12,853 nucleotides of DNA from NCBI GenBank assembly GCA_029555925.1, contig JAKPQU010000224.1, positions 1 to 12,853 of the forward strand, given 5' to 3'. Position 1 is the stretch's first letter; each line of letters begins with the position of its first letter. The notes beneath the pieces are model-generated. The model saw only the letters and a list, made by a program, of their open reading frames with translations. It ran no database searches and had not been told where the DNA came from. The stretch is from Bacillota bacterium (GTDB taxonomy: Bacteria; Eremiobacterota; SpSt-956; JAKJGF01). A program made the position numbers and the translations under genes. This document shows, one piece after another, positions 6,622-12,853 of the stretch.

Positions 6622-7818
6622 AAAAATTTCTTCATCTGTAAGATAACATGCAGGATCTTCTTCCCAGGGATCTCCGTAAAAAACATCGGCTCTTACTCTC
6701 ATTGAACCACCGCATATGTCCAGCCATTTACAGCGGGAACAGCGGCCTTTAATCAATTTTTTTCTGTCCTTGAGTCCTGCCATGAGAGGGTCTGACGTGT
6801 CCGTCCATATGTTACTGAAAGGCTTATTTCTTACATTGCCGAAACTGTAATGCATCCAGAATTGATCTGCATGAACTTCTCCCGTGAAATCTATACATGC
6901 AATGCCCACACCTGAACTGTACATACCCCCTCTGTTCCAGGACAGAAGTTTTAACGTTTCATCGGCTCTTTCCGTAAGCCCTTTTTCTAAAAGTTTCAGA
7001 TAGACATATATTCCGTCTGCATGATTTGCCACTGTGAGTATATCCTTTGTAATTCCTCTTTTATGAAAATCTTCTGTTCTATTTATAATAATATCCAGTG
7101 CATCTCTTGTTTCTCCATGGGAAAGATCATCTCCTGAAATCTTCCGGCCTCTCCCGGAATAGGCAAGATGATAAAAACATGCCCTCTCTATACCTTCATC
7201 TTCTATAAAATCAAAAATTTTTTCCAGATCTTTATAGTTATGTCCTGTAAGGGTAAGACGGAGTCCTACTTTTTGACCTTCAGACTGGCAGTTTCTGAAA
7301 CCTTTAACTGCTTCTTTGAATGCACCTTTAGAGCCACGAAACCTGTCGTTTACTTCTCCTATACCGTCCAGACTTATACCTGCATAGGTAAATCCTGATT
7401 CTTTTATTTTTTTTGCCACACTTTCCGTTATCATTGTTCCATTTGTTGAAAGGGTTGGTCTGAGACCCAGTGAAGCGGCATAACCTGCAAGCTCAAACAG
7501 ATCAGGTCTCATAAGAGGTTCTCCGCCGGAAAACAATATGGCAGGAACCCTGAAATCTGACAGGTCTTTTAATAGAATTTTTCCTTCTTCTGTGGTAAGT
7601 TCGCCTGTATATGCTTTGTTATGGGAATCCGTATAACAGTGAATACATCTCAGGTTACATGTTCTGGTAATATTCCATACTGTAACAGGTTTTCTTTCAG
7701 AAGCATGTGCCGGGATGGTTTCACTTACAGTGGAAGACATCCCGTGAAATTTCTGACCGTATCTTATCCTGTCTCCGCTGCTTTTTTCTCCGCAGTATAA
7801 TTTACTTATATTAATCAT
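6616..7818 (-). CDS. ahbC: AhbC-type radical SAM enzyme (12,18-didecarboxysiroheme deacetylase)
   Basis: This 400-residue cytoplasmic radical SAM protein of the siroheme-dependent heme (Ahb) pathway is expected to remove the acetate side chains of 12,18-didecarboxysiroheme to give Fe-coproporphyrin III. Family hallmarks are ISKLYCG near the N-terminus, KPVTVWNITRTCNLRCIHCY with the 4Fe-4S motif C54x3C58x2C61, FSGGEPLMRPDL (GGEP 98-101), STNG, GISLDG and FGNVR...IWTDTSDPL. A C-terminal auxiliary-cluster region follows (GRCSRCKWLDICGG, C360, C363, C369) with the closing DPACYLTDEEI (C391). The start is ATG 7816-7818 because family members begin MIxISKLYCG and AAAGGT lies 7 nt upstream; an in-frame ATG at 7845 would add nine residues. 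No other heme genes are in the window. The related NirJ subfamily is the main alternative. Confidence 0.88.
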   Translation of the reverse strand: MINISKLYCGEKSSGDRIRYGQKFHGMSSTVSETIPAHASERKPVTVWNITRTCNLRCIHCYTDSHNKAYTGELTTEEGKILLKDLSDFRVPAILFSGGEPLMRPDLFELAGYAASLGLRPTLSTNGTMITESVAKKIKESGFTYAGISLDGIGEVNDRFRGSKGAFKEAVKGFRNCQSEGQKVGLRLTLTGHNYKDLEKIFDFIEDEGIERACFYHLAYSGRGRKISGDDLSHGETRDALDIIINRTEDFHKRGITKDILTVANHADGIYVYLKLLEKGLTERADETLKLLSWNRGGMYSSGVGIACIDFTGEVHADQFWMHYSFGNVRNKPFSNIWTDTSDPLMAGLKDRKKLIKGRCSRCKWLDICGGSMRVRADVFYGDPWEEDPACYLTDEEIFQ

Positions 7819-7852
7819 ATTTTTTACCTTTCTGTGTGGTAACAATAGTTAT

Positions 7853-7912
7853 AGTGAAAAATGAAAAGAACAGAACATTACTCATTATTCACTGCTCACT
7901 ATTCACTCATTC
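7853..7912. repeat. Opposed heptamer arrays forming a hairpin between ahbC and the M50B gene
   Basis: GTGAAAA and ATGAAAA (7854-7867) face TTACTCA, TTATTCA, CTGCTCA, CTATTCA and CTCATTC (7878-7912). AGTGAAAAATGA (7853-7864) pairs with TCATTATTCACT (7882-7893) at 11 of 12 positions. It lies in the divergent intergenic region, in the likely 5' leader or promoter zone of ahbC. Confidence 0.75.
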
Positions 7913-7969
7913 TATAATACTTCTTTTTTTATCTTTTTCTCCCTTTAATATTATTGTAAAAAAATATGC

Positions 7970-8001
7970 TATAATTATTTAGAATTTACTTTTTAAGGAG
8001 G
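7970..8001 (+). promoter_or_regulatory. Probable -10 box and RBS of the M50B gene
   Basis: TATAAT at 7970-7975 lies 34 bp before the start in a very AT-rich stretch. No good -35 is seen at 16-18 bp (AATATT at 17 bp). AAGGAGG at 7995-8001 is a near-perfect Shine-Dalgarno 7 nt before ATG 8009 and fixes the start. Confidence 0.6.
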
Positions 8002-8008
8002 TACTCTT

Positions 8009-8716
8009 ATGGAACAGAAAAAAACACCTGCCTTTTTAAATTTTATAGATGTTAAAACCATTGGTATACTCTTTCTTATGTTTCTCATTGCTTTTATATT
8101 CTGGAACACACCTTTAATATATCCGATAAAACTATTTGTTGTCATACTCCATGAATTCAGTCATGGCCTTGTAGCAGTAATCACAGGAGGGCAGATAGAC
8201 AGAATTGAAATAGACTATCGTGTTGGAGGAGTCTGTTATTTCAGAGGAGGAAATGCTTTCCTTTCCGCCTCTGCCGGATATCTCGGCAGCATATTCTGGG
8301 GCGGTTTGATTCTCATTCTTGCTGCAAAGACTAAATATGATAATATCATGGGAATGATTATAGGTGCTTTTTTAGTAATTCTTTCTATTTTATATGTAAG
8401 AAATATGTTCGGTTTCTTTTTTACTCTCCTCTTCGGTATATGTCTCATTATTATTTCTTATAAAGCCAGTAACTATGTACTGGATCTTGTTATGAAATTC
8501 CTCGGCATGACAAGCTGTCTTTATGCCATAATAGATATAAAGGAAGACCTTATAAGCAGAACCAATATAGGAAGTGATGCAGATTATATAGCACAGTCTC
8601 TCGGATGGCAGAAACTGTCCGTTCCAATAGGAATTATCTGGATATTTATAGCTCTTCTTTCCTTCTGTATATTTCTTTTTATAGCAGGTAAGAATGATGA
8701 AAAGAAGAGAAATTAG
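8009..8716 (+). CDS. M50B-like membrane metalloprotease
   Basis: This 235-residue integral membrane protein has about six hydrophobic segments. The first (about 18-35) leads into LHEFSHGLVAVITGG, with the zinc-binding motif H48-E49-xx-H52 inside a membrane helix, as in the site-2/M50 proteases of the M50B-like family. The conserved SASAGYLGSIFWGG (86-99) follows. SDADYIAQ (189-196) supplies an aspartate in the place of the family's C-terminal zinc ligand region. There is no PDZ domain, and the protein is about half the size of RseP-type proteases, so its substrate is unknown. It has its own strong RBS and probable promoter. The downstream GH57 gene is co-oriented but separated by 153 bp with its own promoter. 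The stop TAG runs directly into a GTGAAAR array. Confidence 0.85.
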   Translation: MEQKKTPAFLNFIDVKTIGILFLMFLIAFIFWNTPLIYPIKLFVVILHEFSHGLVAVITGGQIDRIEIDYRVGGVCYFRGGNAFLSASAGYLGSIFWGGLILILAAKTKYDNIMGMIIGAFLVILSILYVRNMFGFFFTLLFGICLIIISYKASNYVLDLVMKFLGMTSCLYAIIDIKEDLISRTNIGSDADYIAQSLGWQKLSVPIGIIWIFIALLSFCIFLFIAGKNDEKKRN

Positions 8717-8762
8717 TGAAAGGTGAAAAGTGAAAAATAGTATATTACTCACTCTTCACTCT
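8716..8762. repeat. Opposed heptamer arrays GTGAAAR / TCACTCT after the M50B stop, possible terminator
   Basis: GTGAAAG, GTGAAAA and GTGAAAA (8716-8736) start on the last base of the stop codon and face TCACTCT, TCACTCT (8749-8762). AGTGAA (8729-8734) can pair with TTCACT (8755-8760), followed by a T-rich run (8762-8767), so the pair could act as a weak intrinsic terminator. Confidence 0.7.
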
Positions 8763-8768
8763 TTTTTA

Positions 8769-8790
8769 TTTAACATATTTTTAACATATT
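8769..8790 (+). promoter_or_regulatory. Tandem 11-bp repeats, PhoP/OmpR-type binding-site candidate
   Basis: TTTAACATATT occurs twice in a row (8769-8779, 8780-8790), ending 4 bp before the -35 box. TTAACA-N5-TTAACA with 11-bp periodicity matches the direct-repeat pattern bound by PhoP of Bacillus and is typical of OmpR/PhoB-family response regulators. The repeat is seen directly; the regulator is inferred. Confidence 0.5.
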
Positions 8791-8794
8791 TCTA

Positions 8795-8823
8795 TTGAAA
8801 TTACCTTTATCAGGTAATATAAT
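8795..8823 (+). promoter_or_regulatory. Sigma70-type promoter of the GH57 gene
   Basis: TTGAAA (8795-8800), a 17-bp spacer and TATAAT (8818-8823) form a near-consensus promoter. Transcription would start near 8830, leaving a leader of about 40 nt with AGGGAGG (8854-8860) 9 nt before the ATG. Confidence 0.8.
8800..8818. promoter_or_regulatory. Dyad operator candidate within the promoter spacer
   Basis: ATTACCT (8800-8806) and AGGTAAT (8812-8818) are perfect 7-bp inverted arms separated by TTATC. The dyad exactly fills the spacer between the -35 and -10 boxes, where a bound dimer would block polymerase or, MerR-like, distort the promoter. The 17-bp spacer is normal, which favours simple repression. 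Confidence 0.6.
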
Positions 8824-8869
8824 ATATCTGTCTGTTTAACAGAAATTTTTCGCAGGGAGGTTCCTTATT

Positions 8870-11449
8870 ATGTCTTCTATAGATAAATTAAATCTTACAG
8901 GTACCGGTAATTCATATCAACAGGTGAAATTTGGAAAATCTTCCGGAGGTGATTTAACGGGTCAGATAAAAGATGGTTTTATAAGATCAGAAAATACTTC
9001 AAGTCCTGAAATAGCAATGAAAAGTGCCGTTGAAAGTCTCAGAAAGCAGGAGCAGGCAGATCCTTTCAAAGATGCGAGAGATGTTCATGAAAAGCTTAAA
9101 ACCCTGAAAGGTCCGGCAAGAGAAGCTTTTATTAAAGAATTCAGAGAGAAAAATGCAGGGAAGATATTTGCAGCAGTCCACTGGCATGATCATCAGCCTG
9201 TTTACCGTCCCGGTGTTCATCCTACCGATACACCTGAATATATGCAGGTTGTTATGGCAGGAGGAGATGCGGATAACAGAAGAATAGTATACAAAGACGG
9301 TGAAGCTTTCCCCATAGATGAAATGAAAAATAATAAAAATTTCCCCTCTTTCGGCACACAGGTTTCTTTTTCCGGTTCCCTTATGGAAAATATGGATAAA
9401 ACAGCGGAAAAAGGTATGTGGCCCGGTAAAAACTGGGGAGATCACTATAAAAATGTAAGGAATGAAACGGATACTGCTCTCGGCAATGAAAGACTTGATT
9501 TTGTTAATTTTGGTTACCACCATCCACTTATGGGACTGATTGCCACAGGACAGCATGATAAGGGCATAAATCTTGATAAGGATATTATGTTACAGATTCA
9601 GATGCATCAGCTTGCAGTATTGGAACATTTCGGAGGCCCTATATCTAAAGGTTTCTTCCCTCCGGAAATGGCTTTCTCCGAAAGAATGATACCTGCTCTG
9701 AATAAAGTCGGTATAAAGTGGACAGAAGTAGATAATATTCATTTTGACAGGGCAAATGCAGATTATAACAATCCTGCCGACGGTCTTGCACCTCCAAATA
9801 AAGGCGATAAGAGAAATCCCGGAACACACGCTTATGAAACACTTCCCAATGATCTTGCCAAAAAACATCTCGTATCGCCTGATGCTCTGAGACCGCACTA
9901 TACAAAACATATAGATCCTGCCACAGGAAATGAAGAACTCATGGTGGTAGTCCCGGAGGAAAGATCCCTTTCTTCTTATATACAGAAGGATCGTGACGGG
10001 GGAAAGATTCAGGAAGTAATAAATAAATTCGAGCAATATAATACTGACCCTGCTCATCCTCTCCTTGTACTTCTAGCATCGGACGGAGATAATAACGGCT
10101 CAAACAGCGGAGAATTCCACAGAAATGTTCCCATAGATATTGCAACCAGATATCCCGGCAAGGTTGTCCTTACCACCATAGAAGATTACCTGGAAATATA
10201 TCCTCCTGAAGCGCCGAAACTTGTAAGTGATACAGATGGTGTCAAAAAGTACGAAGGAGGAGATGTTATACATGTAGAAGACGGTTCCTGGTGGGGCGCC
10301 AATCTAGGTGATCCCCAGTTTTCAAAATGGATAGATCCTCCTCAGTATGCCACAACCTATTACTCGCCGAAGAATAACTCATGGGCTTCCATTATGGCGG
10401 CAAAGAATGCAGTTCTTACTGCAGACAGTCTCCAGCCGGCAGGCAATACACAGGAAAGTATTAAAAATATTACTACGGGACAGGGAAATGATACGGAAAA
10501 AGCATGGCATAATCTCACCATATCAGAAACTTCCTGCTATGAATACTGGGGCCCTGACAATCAACTGTCTTATTCTTCTGTCGATGCAGCAAATAAGGCT
10601 CTGGAACATGCAAAAAAGGTTATAGATGCCCATGGAGGAGAAGATAAAATAGGTCCCACGGTATTTCAGCCAATGCATTATCCCTATAATCCGAAAGGTA
10701 ATGTAAATCTTCTTACCTATGTCTATGACATAAATGATGTAAAATCGGTAAAAGTAAAATATCGTTATGATGACAGCGGAAGTGTGGATACTCCGAAAGA
10801 CAGTATGTTCGAAGGACCCGGTGTGAAACCTTTCAGCGAAGAGATTTCTATGGAAAAGAAACCTTTCCCGGAACTTGAAAACAAGCCTCCTGTATTTATT
10901 CCGTCAAAAGCAAAAGCAGATATATATCAGGTAAATTTTGAACCGACTATCCCGGAAGGTAAAGACGGGACTCTTATACAGTATTATGTAGAAGCAGAAG
11001 ACGGAAAGGGAAATATCACAAAATCTCCCATTCAACATGTATATGTAGGAAGTCCTGCTTCTTCCAATCCTGCCGATGTTTCCAATGAAGAACTTCATAA
11101 TCAGTTGAAATCAGGCGATCCTGCCACCATGGCAAATGCTCTGGCTTTTATATTCACTACGGGAAGAAATGACGTAAATATCTTCAATCATGCCTTTTTC
11201 CGTCTTGAAAACGGAGACAATAAACTCATGACAAATCTCGAGAACCTGTCAATAAAAGAGAAGATAAAACTTTCCGAAGAACCGAAATTCAGAGATGAAT
11301 ATATCAATCGTCTGGATAAACACCTTGTGAAAGAAGAGAATGTGGCAAAATTAAAAGCCCAGCCTCATCTTTCCTATTATATGTCCCATCCTCTGGCAAA
11401 TCAGGCATCTGATCCCAGAGTGGCAAGAATTTTAGCGAAACTGTCATAA
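8870..11449 (+). CDS. Large GH57-family glycoside hydrolase-like protein with Ig/FN3-like module
   Basis: The product has 859 residues. The N-terminal ~95 are polar, with no signal peptide. The GH57 region (about 98-590) shows the family's HQP motif in VHWHDHQPVYRP (103-113), the nucleophile-bearing segment GFFPPEMAF (E266 is the candidate) and LVLLASDGDNNGSNSG (D405 or D407 is the candidate acid). It ends with the helical AWHNLTISETSCYEYWGPDN, typical of GH57 C-terminal helices. A beta-rich Ig/FN3-like module spans about 612-727 (VNLLTYVYDINDVKSVKVKY, TLIQYYVEAEDGKGN), followed by a helical C-terminal domain (about 735-859) that I do not recognise. GH57 enzymes act on alpha-glucans (amylase, glucanotransferase, branching); which activity applies here cannot be told, and the motif 3 and 4 surroundings deviate enough that activity is not certain. 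The start is set by AGGGAGG. Confidence 0.8.
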   Translation: MSSIDKLNLTGTGNSYQQVKFGKSSGGDLTGQIKDGFIRSENTSSPEIAMKSAVESLRKQEQADPFKDARDVHEKLKTLKGPAREAFIKEFREKNAGKIFAAVHWHDHQPVYRPGVHPTDTPEYMQVVMAGGDADNRRIVYKDGEAFPIDEMKNNKNFPSFGTQVSFSGSLMENMDKTAEKGMWPGKNWGDHYKNVRNETDTALGNERLDFVNFGYHHPLMGLIATGQHDKGINLDKDIMLQIQMHQLAVLEHFGGPISKGFFPPEMAFSERMIPALNKVGIKWTEVDNIHFDRANADYNNPADGLAPPNKGDKRNPGTHAYETLPNDLAKKHLVSPDALRPHYTKHIDPATGNEELMVVVPEERSLSSYIQKDRDGGKIQEVINKFEQYNTDPAHPLLVLLASDGDNNGSNSGEFHRNVPIDIATRYPGKVVLTTIEDYLEIYPPEAPKLVSDTDGVKKYEGGDVIHVEDGSWWGANLGDPQFSKWIDPPQYATTYYSPKNNSWASIMAAKNAVLTADSLQPAGNTQESIKNITTGQGNDTEKAWHNLTISETSCYEYWGPDNQLSYSSVDAANKALEHAKKVIDAHGGEDKIGPTVFQPMHYPYNPKGNVNLLTYVYDINDVKSVKVKYRYDDSGSVDTPKDSMFEGPGVKPFSEEISMEKKPFPELENKPPVFIPSKAKADIYQVNFEPTIPEGKDGTLIQYYVEAEDGKGNITKSPIQHVYVGSPASSNPADVSNEELHNQLKSGDPATMANALAFIFTTGRNDVNIFNHAFFRLENGDNKLMTNLENLSIKEKIKLSEEPKFRDEYINRLDKHLVKEENVAKLKAQPHLSYYMSHPLANQASDPRVARILAKLS

Positions 11450-11456
11450 TCCATAG

Positions 11457-11478
11457 AGGGGGAATTCCTATTCCCCCT
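11457..11478 (+). terminator. Hairpin after the GH57 gene
   Basis: AGGGGGAAT (11457-11465), loop TCCT, and ATTCCCCCT (11470-11478) form a perfect 9-bp stem 7 bp after the stop. There is no clear U tract (ATTCATAAAA follows), so it may be an RNA-stabilising hairpin or a poor terminator. Confidence 0.65.
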
Positions 11479-11768
11479 ATTCATAAAAGAGAGGTAAAAA
11501 GTGAAAATCTCTGAAGATAGTATAAAGCTAAAGTATTTACCCAAATTATGTGCTTCCAGAGGGCAACTTCACTGTGACTTTTGAAAAATATAATAGAATA
11601 TCATAAACTCCAGAGAGATATGCTTCTGGATTACATAATAAAAAATCCCGTAGTAAAAGAGGTGCCTCAGGCAGGAAGGCTTAATTTTATATAGATAATG
11701 AAAACTTAAATGCCGTTCCACGGCATGACTCTTTGAATAGGGCAGGAAGGCTTAATTTTATGTAGATA
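11479..11768 (+). other. Non-coding gap with duplicated leader; one doubtful small ORF
   Basis: Between the GH57 hairpin and the TIM-barrel gene I see no convincing gene. GTG 11501 opens a 27-codon frame (MKISEDSIKLKYLPKLCASR...) to TGA 11584, preceded by AGAGG; it resembles nothing I know. The right half holds the duplicated 36-bp leader described separately and the hairpin ATGCCG-TTCCA-CGGCAT at 11710-11726. Confidence 0.5.
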
Positions 11769-11776
11769 ATGAAAAC
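11670..11776 (+). repeat. Duplicated 36-bp leader containing a translation start
   Basis: Positions 11670-11705 and 11741-11776 are direct repeats with 35 of 36 identical bases (GGCAGGAAGGCTTAA...GATAATGAAAAC). The second copy contains the ATG of the TIM-barrel gene. In the first copy the same ATG opens only M-K-T-stop. The single difference (A to G) creates ATG-TAG at 11760-11765 in the second copy, 9 nt after AGGAAGG and ending 3 nt before the gene's own ATG. Confidence 0.9.
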
Positions 11777-12530
11777 AGGTGTATTGAATCACCCAGGTCA
11801 TAAATTAATAGATGAAATCAGGTGGACTTCGGAAAATGGTTTTGATTTTATAGATCTCACCATAGAACCTCCCGGAGCCTATGAATTTGATGTAAAAGAG
11901 ATCAAGCTATTACTTGAACATTTCAATCTTGAAGCAACAGGCCATACAAATCCTTTTTTGCCGTTTATTTTTCCTCTGAAATCAATAAGAAAAGCCTGTA
12001 TGGATGAATTTAAGACTTATATAGATATATTCACTCAATTAGGCATAAAACTTATGAATATTCACCCTTCTTATAATGCTCCTCAGATGTCGGATGAAGA
12101 TAAAATAAAAGAGAATATAGAATTTTTCAGACACATTAATGAATTATGCAGGGCCGCCAATATGACCCTTATGGTCGAAAATTTTATGAAACCTTTTGAC
12201 AGTCCATCAGTATTCGAGAAAATTTGTTCGGAAATCCCCGATATAGGAATGCATCTTGACGTGGGACACGCTAATATCTGTCAGGAAAAAAATCTTACAA
12301 AAGCTTTTTTCAGTAAACTGGCTGATAAAATAGTTCATCTCCATTTTTCTGACAATAAAGGCTTACATGATGATCACCTGCCTCTGGGGTGCGGCAATAT
12401 AGACTGGAAAAACATAATAAACATAATAAAGAAATCCGGTTATGACGGAACAATAACACTTGAAATATTTTCTCCTCACAGGGATTACCTGTTGCTCAGC
12501 AGAGATAAACTAAAAAAATGGTGGCAATGA
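11769..12530 (+). CDS. TIM-barrel sugar phosphate isomerase/epimerase family protein
   Basis: This 253-residue protein belongs to the xylose isomerase-like / AP endonuclease 2 superfamily. Candidate metal ligands sit at the ends of barrel strands: H99 in NIHPSYN, E137 in LMVENFMKP, D164 and H167 in GMHLDVGHANI, H192 in VHLHFSDN, D201/H203 in HDDHLPLGCGNIDW, and E232 in ITLEIF. The HDDHLPLGxGxIDW block is the usual signature of sugar isomerases/epimerases, where it precedes the substrate-closing loop. The specific sugar or inositol substrate cannot be inferred. The start MKTGVLNHPG fits the first barrel strand. AGGAAGG is 18 nt upstream of this ATG, farther than normal, with a start-stop ATG-TAG between them. 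It has no operon partner within the window. Confidence 0.85.
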   Translation: MKTGVLNHPGHKLIDEIRWTSENGFDFIDLTIEPPGAYEFDVKEIKLLLEHFNLEATGHTNPFLPFIFPLKSIRKACMDEFKTYIDIFTQLGIKLMNIHPSYNAPQMSDEDKIKENIEFFRHINELCRAANMTLMVENFMKPFDSPSVFEKICSEIPDIGMHLDVGHANICQEKNLTKAFFSKLADKIVHLHFSDNKGLHDDHLPLGCGNIDWKNIINIIKKSGYDGTITLEIFSPHRDYLLLSRDKLKKWWQ

Positions 12531-12853
12531 TTTTAGAGACAATAAATTAGCCCTTATTTAATTTTTAATTCTATATAAAAACTAATTTTTCTTCTCCAGA
12601 GCCCGCCAGGCAGAAGCTTTTTACGGATACCATTTTATCTGTTACGGTACTTAGTTATCGGTTACCTGCTAAAAGATGTAAATCCTCCCGTCACGCGTTA
12701 CGCGTCACGAGTATTTAATACTATTTAGCTTTAGACATAGTAGTCTGCCTGCCTGGTGTTCCGGAGAAAAAAATATCACGGCAGCACAGGTATATTTTAT
12801 TGAATTATAATGTAAAGTAGCATGATATAAGCTGTAACTGTTATAAACGTTCC
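12531..12853. other. Gene-free right end with repeats
   Basis: I see no reading frame worth calling. AAATTAG near 12545 and CTAATTT near 12582 could pair weakly ahead of a T run. Imperfect inverted copies of a ~30-bp sequence (about 12585-12613 and 12749-12775, sharing CCAGGCAG / CTGCCTGG and CTCC-rich flanks) bracket the heptamer array at 12689-12709. A degenerate 7-bp periodicity also shows in GTTACGG...TTATCGG (about 12640-12665). Confidence 0.5.
12689..12709 (-). repeat. Heptamer array CGTYACG
   Basis: Three units: CGTCACG, CGTTACG, CGTCACG. The GTGA core is on the minus strand. It is located 160 bp after the TIM-barrel gene and suggests a minus-strand gene beyond the right edge, if the sense-orientation rule seen elsewhere holds. 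Confidence 0.85.

Noticed and set aside
7913..7918. TATAAT as promoter of the M50B gene
   Set aside because: It has no -35 match, is 90 bp from the start, and a second TATAAT at 7970 is better placed.
8999..9556. 185-codon minus-strand open frame
   Set aside because: Same reason: antisense to the GH57 coding region, rich in Cys/Phe/Ile as expected of a shadow.
9590..10057. 155-codon minus-strand open frame within the GH57 gene
   Set aside because: It is antisense to a long gene with clear motifs, has no Shine-Dalgarno or recognisable domain, and its composition looks like a shadow frame.
11501..11584. 27-codon ORF starting at GTG
   Set aside because: A weak RBS is present, but there is no recognisable similarity or context; it is too short to support as a gene.
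1..12853. tRNA, rRNA or known riboswitch
   Set aside because: No cloverleaf, rRNA core or riboswitch motif was recognised by eye; a covariance-model search would be needed to exclude small RNAs.

Overview
This is an AT-rich bacterial window with occasional GTG starts and good Shine-Dalgarno sequences. It carries six intact protein genes and two related insertion-sequence relics. The genes are an MFS transporter, a FolC-type Mur ligase, a membrane Ser/Thr kinase with a beta-propeller sensor, AhbC of the siroheme-dependent heme pathway, a small M50B-like membrane protease and a very large GH57-type protein; a seventh, a TIM-barrel isomerase, lies at the right. AhbC together with GH57 suggests an anaerobic or facultatively anaerobic lineage, and the Hanks kinase with a Ycf48-like ectodomain suggests an uncultured phylum. 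My guess is an Eremiobacterota/Xenobia-like organism. No marker gene here proves this.

Layout: 3-650 is an IS605-family relic (copy A, + strand). 667-1899 is the MFS transporter. folC (2016-3461) and the kinase (3569-5548) are both on the minus strand. 5615-6366 is a second relic (copy B, minus), so the two relics form an inverted pair around the MFS-folC-kinase block, each just upstream of a gene on its own strand. 6616-7818 (minus) is ahbC. 8009-8716 and 8870-11449 (plus) are the M50B-like protease and the GH57 protein. 11769-12530 (plus) is the TIM-barrel gene, and the last 320 bases hold no gene.

The most striking feature is not a gene. Most intergenic regions hold short arrays of 7-bp units built on a GTGA/GTAA core with a variable trinucleotide (GTGA+CGC, GTAA+TGC, GTGA+CCA, GTGA+AAR and others). 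They sit at or across stop codons, run in the sense direction of the upstream gene, and often face a second array of opposite polarity so that a hairpin could form. They resemble the short tandemly repeated repetitive (STRR) heptamers known from cyanobacterial genomes.

The IS relics record nested events. Both are tnpA fused to what looks like the last ~45 codons of tnpB, and both carry the same ~80-bp insertion in tnpA. Copy B alone also carries a 104-bp MITE-like element flanked by a TA duplication; copy A preserves the empty site. The genes do not form one obvious pathway. Kinase and folC could be co-transcribed, and M50B and GH57 are co-oriented, but GH57 has its own strong promoter with two possible regulator sites.
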